From positions 248,001-312,000 of the forward strand of contig WHVA01000050.1 in NCBI GenBank assembly GCA_015179125.1: a DNA stretch of 64,000 nt. The letters run 5' to 3'. Positions 55,930-64,000 of the stretch are shown piece by piece. Every line of letters starts with the position of its first letter. Position 1 is the first letter of the stretch. The notes beneath the pieces are model-generated. The model ran no database searches. It was not told where the DNA came from and was given only the letters and a program-made list of their open reading frames with translations. The translations under genes and the position numbers were made by a program. Origin of the DNA: Gautieria morchelliformis (taxonomy: Eukaryota > Basidiomycota > Agaricomycetes > Gomphales > Gomphaceae).

Positions 55930-56615
55930 TCAAGCGCCGCATACGAACCAAAGAGCCTTGAAGCTATGCGCAGATGGCTTGGGGAGACCAACCGTCCAGT
56001 TATATACGTCATACCACCAGGATACTTTGCTGAGAAGATCAAGCAATCTGGAATTGGGCTTCTCTCGGAATGGTCTCCTCAACAGACCATCTTGAATCAT
56101 CCTGTGAGTACTAAATGTCACGATTAGTAGCTATATATAGATTTGACTTGTTTTTCTTCAGGCTACTGGATGGATCCTGACACATTGTGGGCAGAATAGC
56201 GTCAGGGAAGCGTTGGCGCAAGCGATGCTAATGTACGTTCGCGTCTACTGTTGCGCGTACATTATATTAATTGGCACCACCTTATTTCAGGATTGTGTGG
56301 CCGCTCGACGCTGATCAGCCTGTCAATGCCGCTCATCCCACGCTCAATCTCGACGTCGCGTTTCAAATGGTTGAAGTCCGTACGGCACATGGCTTGAAGC
56401 CACTCTACCGCGGGGTACATCCGACTGGTACTAATGAAGCTGTAGCGGCTGAGGCACGCAATATTCTTCAAAAGACTCGAGGACCTGAGGGGGAGCGAAA
56501 GAGACACAATGCGGAGTCAATGCGATACAAGTGGAAGAAAGAGTGGGAAGAGGGTGGGGAAGCACTGAGCGACCTGAGGAGATTTATGGCTGACAGTTCA
56601 AGTAATTCAGAATAG
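55930..56615 (+). pseudogene. UDP-glycosyltransferase (GT1), C-terminal fragment
   Basis: Three exons: ~55930-56103, 56162-56232 and 56291-56615, spliced in frame. The piece contains the sugar-donor (PSPG-like) box with EWSPQQTILNHP, THCGQNSVREALAQ, and DADQPVNAAH, followed by AFQMVEVRT and the C-terminal helices (GERKRHNAESMRYKW, GGEALSDLRRFMADS) to the natural stop. The N-terminal acceptor domain and the first half of the C-domain are missing; at the 5' side it abuts the transcription-factor fragment. GT1 enzymes attach glucose to lipids, sterols or xenobiotics; this copy cannot. Confidence 0.8.
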
Positions 56616-56909
56616 CACTTAGAGATTGTGAGCCACCGGTGTCATGAGCCGTCGAACCTGATGCATGATGATTCGCGTTGTGGCATCAACTGGCATCGGG
56701 TATTATACTATATCACATCGCGAGTTCAGAAGTAAACCGGGGCTCTAGCTCTACTAGAGTCCGCAAAGAACAGTGGTACAAGTAGTAAGTACTATCGCCA
56801 TCTGCCGACCCACTTATATTCCAAGGATGTATCAAGTGATGTAGCAGGTTCAGAAAGTCGTGCCGGCATGCAAGGTGGATAGGCAACATGTACATTGACA
56901 AAACCAACT
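56616..56909. other. Short non-coding gap
   Basis: About 290 bases separating the convergent glycosyltransferase fragment and the next gene remnant; nothing recognised. Confidence 0.4.
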
Positions 56910-57577
56910 TTAAATGAGTGTCCCATCTTTTAATGCCTGCCTAACTTCATCAGCAGTCCACGCGGGATCGACTGGGGCAAGGCAATGTGCAACTGTGTCG
57001 GGAGCAATGGTTTTGAGCGTCGATATTGATGTGCCGTTGTTAACTTGCACCTGCAAGTTGAATGACTGGACGCCATCCTCAGGCGTAGTGAGCTAGAGGA
57101 CCCGAATAACCAGAATTAGCTCGAGGTCTGAAGTGATTTACAAAGTAAGTACCCCTTGCATGTCCAAACGGAAGTTGGTGTCTGTATAGAGTTTAGTCGC
57201 GGTCATGGGTAGTCCGGTGAGTTTAGAGTCGGGGACCCCATCGATGAATGCTTTCAGTGCTTTAGTCGCTTTCCCCATGAACTTGAAGGGTTGGGGAAGG
57301 TCTACAGCTTGCTAAATGGTTCAGTCAGGCTACTTATTTAGTAAACAGTTTTCCCAGTCCATCCATTTAGTAAACAGTTTCCCCAGTCCATCCAACTTCG
57401 TCCTCGACTCGATTGATTAAGTTCGCATTCACCGCGTTTGGGCCTTTTCTTGCTGCAATTTGGTGAGCTCTGTCGAGCTCCGACTGACATCAGCCAAACC
57501 ACACTGCGCGTCCTTGACCTTATATGTGTTAATCGATCGCATAATGCTTCCGACAGCCTACATACTGTTATAATCAC
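56910..57577 (-). pseudogene. 3' part of an unidentified host gene, cut by the Helitron
   Basis: Minus-strand exons: one near 57430-57515 (KDAQCGLADVSRSSTELTKLQQEKAQT), one at about 57163-57301 (LPQPFKFMGKATKALKAFIDGVPDSKL, LPMTATKLYTDTNFRLDMQG) and the last from ~57095 to TAA at 56910 (LTTPEDGVQSFNLQVQVNNG, DPAWTADEVRQALKDGTLI). Splice borders are canonical (GGG|GTACTT...CTCTAG|CTC). Upstream reading stops at the Helitron 3' terminus (57577). The protein looks soluble; the family was not recognised. An intron contains a 29-bp tandem duplication (57337-57365 and 57366-57394). Confidence 0.45.
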
Positions 57578-57591
57578 TCGTAACAAGACCC

Positions 57592-57610
57592 GCCGGCGCT
57601 ACGCGCCGGC
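57592..57610 (-). repeat. Helitron 3' terminal hairpin
   Basis: Eight-base perfect stem GCCGGCGC/GCGCCGGC with a 3-base loop. It acts as the stop signal for rolling-circle transposition in Helitrons. Confidence 0.8.
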
Positions 57611-57657
57611 CGGATCTTGGTTAGCGGTTGCATGGAAGGGAGGATCATAATATATTG

Positions 57658-60600
57658 TTACAGTAAAATTTCGGGATAAGTGACATTAGTTGTAGTATTT
57701 TCTCCAGGACGGAGGCGGACCCTGGCACAATCACGATGACGAACTCTGGAAAGTGCACAGTAAAGTTGGCCATGGGAGAATACCGGTCGAGTGAGATCAA
57801 TCCCGACTCGATCCAGGGTGAGGCCCTGACAGCTGTTGAACGTGGTTGCATATGCAGGAGCGAGAGGAAATTGTTGACGGAGCAAAGTATGTTGGGATGT
57901 TGGTAAGAAGGCAGTGAACGTGATTCTCGGAATGAGAATGTCCTCTGCTTCAATGTCATTGACACCACCAACACCCTTTAGCATACGTATAGTGACGATC
58001 CTTGTTCCAACTTGAGTGATCAGTACTCTAGCATTTTTGACCAATCCTCAATCTATAGAGAAGTTTCGAAGGAGTCTGTATACACCTCCAACTTTGACTT
58101 TCAAGGCATGGGGAGGGAGCCCAGGGGGAGGCTGACGTGCGACATAGTCAAGAATGCTTTGTGGAGATTGAATTTCAGCATCATCTGTTTCACGGAGGCT
58201 GTCAGCAGCAAAGTATGTCTTCTCAGGATGGTGGAGGCGGTTGATGAGCATTGAGTTGTATAGGTCAACCTGAGAGTTTGTTGGAGCAAGTATAGCCCGC
58301 GTCAAGCACTCTGCAGGAGAGGAAATAATGTGGGAGGGGAAAACAAAGTCTACCAGGGAGGATGCATCGTATACAGTTTCGATGAGGTCTAAAGTGACCT
58401 GTGGGCCTTTACCGTCACCAATAGCATCGACGAATTGAGCAAACACAGGATCTTCTGCATTACGAACGGGAGTGGTTAGGTGGACAACTTTGAAGTCCCG
58501 CCATAATTCAGAAGTGCGTATAGAGGCGTCGACTGTCTGAGAGCGGCCTCCATATCTGACAACAGGACACGTTTGTCGAAAGTCACCAAGGAGAATGACA
58601 ATTTTTCCACCAAAAGGTAGATCGTTTTCCATTATCCGCCGGAGAAGGTCATCTATGCAGGCCAGGACTGCCTTGTTCGCCATGGGAGCTTCATCCCATA
58701 TAAAGACATCCATGTCATGGAGAAGGAGCCAACGATCATCAGTGGGTTGGAGAGGAGAAATGAGGGCCTCATTATTTTCATTGACAGGAACCTGGATTTA
58801 GATGAGAATATAAAAGAGAAGGCGGATGGGATGAGAGTGGGGCATACTTTATATGCAGAGTGAGTCGTACGTCCTGCAGGGTAAAGTTGAGCATCAAAAG
58901 CAGACGTGGCAGTTGCAATGACAATTTTCTGCATCGCACGTACAGAATCGCAGACAGCATTCATGACAAAGGTTTTGCCTCTTCCAGCAGGTCCATCAAC
59001 AAATGTCCGACCCAACGATTTAATTCGTGTACCACTTCAGGGATTTGGATCTCCGGCATTGGTAGACCATAATGAGTTAAGGAGACACCAAATTCCTCCA
59101 ACATGTGGCTGATGTCAAGCAAAGCATCATTAATTCCTGCATCAAAATTGCCATTGTTGGTGATAATGGAGTCACGCGCAAGTTCGCATTGGAATGTTGA
59201 CCACGTGGAGATAGGTTGTCTGCAGAGATCATTAGCTAATAGGTGGACGAAAAGGAGGCGGAGCTCTTTGGGAGTCTGCAGGCATTGTATGGCTTCAGCA
59301 AGCGCATACTCATCCTCTTTTTCATCTGCAAATAGACCCATGTGCTGTGCAGCCTCTTGAAAAGTAGGCCAACAGATACCATCCACGGTACGTAGGTCTT
59401 CGAAGGATGTGGCAGGGATAGTATTCAGTAGTGCACGAAGGTAGAATTCATCACCCTTTGATGGACGGACAGGACTGAGTCGAGTGATGTGAGGGGAAGG
59501 TCCTGTACGTTGAACGACATGCTTGATAGGTTGTCCAACATTATTAGTTTGCTCGCAGAAATAGGAGGGCTTGTTCATATTGTTGTAGTCAAATTTTACG
59601 AGTCGGAAGAGGCGGTAACAGTCAGCATATGTGAGATCATGAAAATAGTGTGTAGTGTAATCAGCCGAGAAGGTTCCAGATGGGCACAAAAAGTAGTGAT
59701 CGAGTTTAGAGAGTTTACTCGAAGCTTGCCGATGTTGTTGAAACTGGTAATGGCGTGACGATCCTTCCAAGTGAAGAGGCAATGCAGTGACAGCAGGTTC
59801 CTTTGTTGTCACCCTGAAGCCAAGAATGCGCCACGTGGCTTCACCGGCAGATAAATAGCGTGCATCCCAGAAGTCTTTGATTTCGTCAACAGGGCCATCA
59901 TCGTCATTGTGAAGATGAACACGAGCTTTGTCAGGACCTGAGAAGAGTTAGATGGCTTGGGAGGGTATGGCAATTAACAGACCTTTATGAATATACTTGA
60001 AAGATATTGAAAGATTTGAGACGTGTTGGCAACTTCAACGTTCAAGTGGCATTGATATTTGCGAAGAAGTTCAGGATTATAAGGCACAACCATTTCGTCA
60101 CCTGGATTGCGACGTCGATAGTGAGGTCGTCCGCCAACATCGATTGTAGTCGTTTCCTGGAGTTGTTGAGGATAGTTGAAGCGGCATTTGCACACACCAT
60201 TTTTTTCAGATTGGCAATAACGGGATTTAGGCCGGTGGGATGGGGGATGGGAATGCAACATGTGACGGCTGACTAAATCGGCTATTTCAGCATCCTGTGG
60301 AATCTCTGCTGAGACAACTCTATCAATGTCTTCAGGTGTGACGCAATCCTCCGTGTATTTGATGAGAATGTGTGCATGGGGAAGGCCCCTCTTTTGAAAT
60401 TCAATGCAGTAGATGAGATACTTGCGGCTTCCCTCATGTGGAAACATTGTGCCAAGCATTTTAAATAGATGGCTGAGCTTCCGCTTGAAGACCCGACAGA
60501 CTACAACAGGAATGTCTTGGTAATCTTGACCGGCACGTAACTGCGAACAGATTTCAGGCCAATGGGGGTTGCAAGTCATGGTGAGGAAAATGTAGGACAA

Positions 60601-61550
60601 CCATATAAAGCTGCCAATGCCAAAGTGTCCGCAATTTGTTCAGATGCCCAGGCTCGGGATCCTATAAAGGATGAAGGCAAATAAACATTATCCTTGTCCG
60701 GTACAAAATGTTCACCCATCAGTGTCGCATCTTCCTGACAAACCCGACGCTGATTGCATTGAATGTAGGAGAGACGGCTTTCAAGATCGCGTGTGAACAT
60801 ATCGACAATGTATTCATTGGCAAGACGTCCAAATATGCGGAATCTTGGCTCCCGCAGAATACGACCGCGATAGTACCACATTTGAGTGGTGGGTACGTTG
60901 GTCTGGAGTTGGCTTCCGGTAAGGTCACGATCGGTATCGTTGTTTGGAATACCCCATCCCAAGGTGCCATGAGGAAAGAATAATGGATATGCAAGTGGCT
61001 CCCAAAGGCGACTGCAAGTCGGAATGGAAAGATTCGGTGAATCAACGCGTGAAACAAATAGACGGCGGCTTTGAATCTGTGATGATGCGGTATTTTCATA
61101 GGAAATTATAGCTGCAATCTCATCGCAGCTGCCATCATCATCAAGATAGATCGATACATTGGGATAAGCGCTGGAGTCAATGGCGGCTAACTGTTGGAGG
61201 GACTGTACCAATGGATTGCAGTGAGTCAAAGCTCTTTTGAACGTATCAATCCATGGTGGGGGAAGAGTATTCATCCATTCAGCATGAGGGGCAGTTTGAC
61301 GCATAAAGCCGTCATATAGCAACCATTGGACAGCCGAATTGGAGGCCGTTGGACGTAATCGGTGGTAAACACGACCTTGAATGGCAAAAAAACCAGGAGG
61401 TCCATGCCAACCAGGAAACTGAGCAGTCATTTCCATGGATGCAAAGGAGAATATGAGGTTGAGAATACGGGATTTTGGAGATATGTCGGGATCATTGAGA
61501 AAGACATCATATTCGGGGGGAAGAGCCGGCAAAGGGGAGACATCTGTCAA
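57658..61550 (-). pseudogene. Helitron Rep/helicase (RepHel)
   Basis: Begins MTDVSPLPALPPEYD at 61550. The helitron-like N-domain (HLRPTASN..., YPLFFPHGTLGWG) leads to the HUH endonuclease with TMTCNPHWPEI, the His pair in EFQKRGLPHAHIL, and the tyrosine region QYLSSIFIKG. A 46-bp intron (~59943-59990) follows. The SF1/Pif1 helicase has Walker A DGPAGRGKT, Walker B FIWDEAPM, and GDFRQTCPVV, then ends LTLDRVGIDL, QLYCALSRVR and stop at 57658. Lesions: a missing base near 60585 (PTF/FLTMTCN), loss of sequence and frame near 59000 before the Walker box, and TGA at about 58030 (NFSID*GLVKN). In the tyrosine motif, which is normally Y-x-x-K-Y, the second Tyr reads Ile. Confidence 0.88.
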
Positions 61551-62330
61551 CCGACTGCCTTTATCACCACAGCAGAACCCAGGTCTTTCCCCTTAAGAGG
61601 ATGAGTTAGAACAGAATATACAATATAGAGGATAAGCGGATACCTGTCAAAAGTGACAGGTGACAATAAGGACACTCATGGGCCTGACCCTGTCTGATTT
61701 CACCCCAAGAAAAGGAAGGGGTGGAGATCGGGCCTGTTTTCCAAACAGATTCCATTTGAACGCAAGGGAGAATATATAGCTTTGGCAAGTAAACGTAGAG
61801 ATGATAGGGGGGATAATCGTACCCGGTCACGAGTGTGACGTCCCTTAGGCGCCCAAGCCCGCAGCGAGCGTCGTACCGCGACGGAGACATCCTTCGGTGT
61901 CGAGAATCGCTTCCTAACGGCAAAGCTCGAACGGGAACTCGTGTGGATTACCGTGGAGCACCTTGTTGTGTCCGGGTTTGCAAGGGGACTTTGTGACACC
62001 GTAAGAATTCCAATACAGGGGGGCTGTTGTCTCATATTCTTTGGTTAACAGGAATCGGCGTTTGCGTAAGGGTTCGAGGGCGGGAAGGTGCAGCATTTGG
62101 TGTAGGGTTTCTTGCCCCACCCCCGAGAGGTGGACTGTTGTCTCATATTCTTTGGTTAACAGCTGCTGATTTAGGTTGTCTTTAGACTTCGAGCACTCTA
62201 CGATCCAGGGGAGAAACGTGGAGCGCAGCTGCATTGCGGAGATACCGGGGATCGATAGGGGAGCAAAGAACAGCGCGTCATGCACTGACCAAGGTGAACC
62301 ACAGCATTTTCAATCAATATTTGGATCTTT
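61551..62330. other. 5' side of Helitron and unassigned sequence
   Basis: Minus-strand short frame 61914-62285 contains LLTKEYETT twice, encoded by a 28-base direct repeat (about 62022-62050 and 62134-62162). No domain. The Helitron 5' end probably lies in this interval. Confidence 0.35.
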
Positions 62331-63215
62331 GTGAGCCTATCTCACGCGTTTGACCCTGCCTCAGAGAGTTACGGCGATGGAAACAACAAAAGTGGAAACA
62401 CGAAAAAGTCAATTTTACATCCGGACCCCAAAACCATTCCCCGCATCCCCCAAGTACAACTCATTGGCAATGGGATTGCCTATAATCATGAAGGCTTGGA
62501 TGAGGTTAGTTTGTGTTATTGAGACCTTAACGTATCTACACATTCTCGTTCAGGCGAAGCTGAAGCTGAAGCATCATCGGACGTTCCATACCGTTGGTCA
62601 GTGTCAAGCAAGCAATGTTCCGTCTCTCGTCAACTGATGCTCCATAGGCATATTGATGCTGCGGTTTATGATCTTTCACCGTGTGTTTTGACTGCGAAAG
62701 TCCTTAGTTTATACTCATGATACCACGCCCTCATTCGGGGCCCCACAGGCAACGACACTTTACGCTCTAAACGTTCCCCAAGGCCCTCCTCAAATAGTAA
62801 GATACGATGATGGCACAGGTGCTGAGTTACCAGTCCCTTTGGGAAGGACAGTGTGCAAGTAGTGTCTTCATGTTAGCGTCCTGTGGCAGCTAATGCTCAA
62901 GTCTGATCCGGCAACGCATTAGTCACTTCTGGGATTAATACCTTCAAAATTTTGCCACCGCGTCTCAAGTCTGTTGGGATACGTTCTTGCGTTCGATATG
63001 CTCCTCATCCTTACGTTTGGATGGCGCCAGCCCGCGCACGATGAGCTTTCTTCAGGCTTCAGCTATCAGTCCATCTCATGCGTAAGTATAGGCCCGAGAA
63101 AGATTTAGTCATTTTCCACAATCGGGGTGTATTGCACAGTGTCGTCGGCCCTTCTGCAAGTACTCGGGCAGTAGGCAAGACCCGCCGGGTCCTGCATTGT
63201 ACCTCGGTGCCATCG
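62331..63215 (+). pseudogene. Broken TauD/TfdA-type dioxygenase, xanthine dioxygenase-like
   Basis: Plus-strand remnants in family order: HAFDPASESYGDGNNKSGN, ILHPDPKTIPRIPQVQLIGNG, NHEGLDEAKLKLKHHRTFHTV (exon join GAG|GTTAGT...TTCAG|GCG at ~62504-62550), RHIDAAVYDLSP with the iron-binding His-x-Asp at 62649-62657, TTLYALNVPQGPPQIVRYDDGTGAELPVPLG, VRYAPHPYVWMAPARAR, then a jump to DLVIFHNRGVLHSVVG (distal His, 63117-63137). About 100 residues normally between the last two are gone, and stops and unspliceable joins occur elsewhere. The order matches fungal alpha-ketoglutarate-dependent xanthine dioxygenases (XanA/xan1 type), which make uric acid from xanthine. The N-terminus is missing toward the Helitron side. 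Confidence 0.75.
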
Positions 63216-64000
63216 CTGTCAAGTACAATGGGACGTGACTGAATACAGCATTGGACCACAGTTAAGGGGGACAAACATCTGGTTTCTCCGCGCGTCCCGT
63301 CGGCCATAATTTCCGCAACCGAAAACGCAGCATTTGTACGATATTATGAAGGAACATTAGGTCCAGGGGGGGAGTTTCAAATTGGATCGATTGCATGGAC
63401 GGACGGCATTGTGGTACGTCATTTTATTTACTACCCGGCGTGCTCGTTTATTCTCGACATTTCTAAGGTCAAGTTCATTTTGTTTGAGTTGCTTCGCTTA
63501 CTCGGCGTGACAGCAAATTTTCACACCATTTGTCTAAACCGCGCAGTGTGCCTCTATGACTTGACGCCCTTCATCCCCGTGTTAACAACCCTTCCAATAA
63601 CATGGCCCACGGCAGGAGAGCGTTCTCACACGCCTTGAGCTGGCGCTCCCCGATGGTGAGTCTTTCGATGAGTACAGCCAGTGGGCCGTTAAAGTCACTC
63701 ATTTTCATTAGAGGGGAAAGCAAAAGGGGTCGCAAATGAGTAAGTCAGAATACAATACAGTTACGTTTGAATAGGGACGTGGGCATAAAGGATAGAACTC
63801 ATATTCGACTACAGAACGACGTCTAAGCCCTGGTACGGCCTGACCCCTCCCCCTGTAAAAAATGACGGCGGATGTGACGACGGATGTGGAGGAGATACGA
63901 CCACAATTCTGAGCGCATGCCGCGCGATAGGTTGTCCATGTGTGGAACAATACACAGGAGAAGGTTTATAGAAGGAACACGGTCCTCGTCAGTACGATGG
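63216..64000. other. Possible exon of an unidentified gene, otherwise nothing seen
   Basis: At about 63295-63413 the plus strand reads IISATENAAFVRYYEGTLGPGGEFQIGSIAWTDGIV followed by GTACGT, which looks like a real exon with donor. A matching acceptor may be ...CGCGCAG at 63546. No family recognised, and the gene would continue beyond the window or be truncated. Confidence 0.3.

Larger units (their letters stand above)
57577..61600 (-). mobile_element. Helitron with degenerate Rep-helicase
   Basis: Minus-strand element whose 3' end on this strand reads hairpin, GGGTCTTGTTACGAG, then T. The hairpin GCCGGCGC/GCGCCGGC (57592-57610) lies ~13 bases before the end, as in other Helitrons, although the terminal CTRR is CGAG here. 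The Rep-helicase reading frame fills most of the element. The 5' end (TC) was not located; 61600 is approximate. Confidence 0.8.

Overview
This window reads as nuclear DNA of a mushroom-forming basidiomycete (Agaricomycete). The evidence is the many 45-65 base introns with GT..AG borders and CTGAC/CTAAC-like branch sites, intron-rich host genes (a 21-exon fucosidase gene, a 12-exon transporter gene), and a transposon set typical of these fungi: integrase-core ORFs, Tnp2/CACTA-like transposase, Tad-like LINEs, Copia, Helitron and LTR elements. There is no bacterial, organellar or CRISPR signal. No tRNA or rRNA gene was recognised.

Layout. 1-11 kb is a nest of insertions. A basidiomycete integrase-core gene on the minus strand (N-terminal part 10661-10936, C-terminal part 1292-2177) is split by an 8.5-kb element with ~306-bp inverted ends (2190-10658). 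That element carries two back-to-back host-gene fragments (GRWD1/RRB1 and an unidentified GC-rich exon) and has itself received a 5.5-kb LTR element (2577-8073) with nearly identical LTRs, a TSD and no gag-pol. The 3' end of the integrase gene is cut by another LTR (1-1291). 11.8-35 kb is an ordinary host-gene island: thymine-DNA glycosylase, spg1/TEM1-type septation GTPase, a C2H2 zinc-finger protein, ribosomal protein uL14 (RPL23), two hypothetical proteins, a GH95 alpha-L-fucosidase and an MFS anion:cation symporter-like transporter. 36-54 kb is transposon territory: a mariner deletion derivative, a decayed ORF of unknown family, a LINE broken by solo LTRs with perfect 5-bp TSDs, a Tnp2-type transposase gene with a short LINE in one intron, and a 5'-truncated Copia element. 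54-64 kb joins gene debris (transcription-factor-like fragment, UDP-glycosyltransferase 3' end, 3' end of an unknown gene) to a Helitron and a broken xanthine/alpha-ketoglutarate dioxygenase gene.

The host genes are not an operon and show no shared pathway; they are housekeeping or secretory genes between transposon-rich blocks. Exon models for TDG, spg1, the zinc-finger gene, RPL23, GH95 and the MFS gene were assembled by hand from splice signals and family conservation. Each gives an uninterrupted frame whose length is a multiple of three.

The most unusual items are: (1) the TA-flanked, long-TIR element that packages intron-containing host-gene pieces; (2) the young, GC-rich, protein-less LTR element inside it; (3) two LTR families whose upstream halves hold dense same-strand arrays of transcription-factor-like motifs, 12 x TCACNTGA and 17 x TGACTCA; and (4) the 6, 8, 11 and 17-nt micro-exons in the fucosidase gene.
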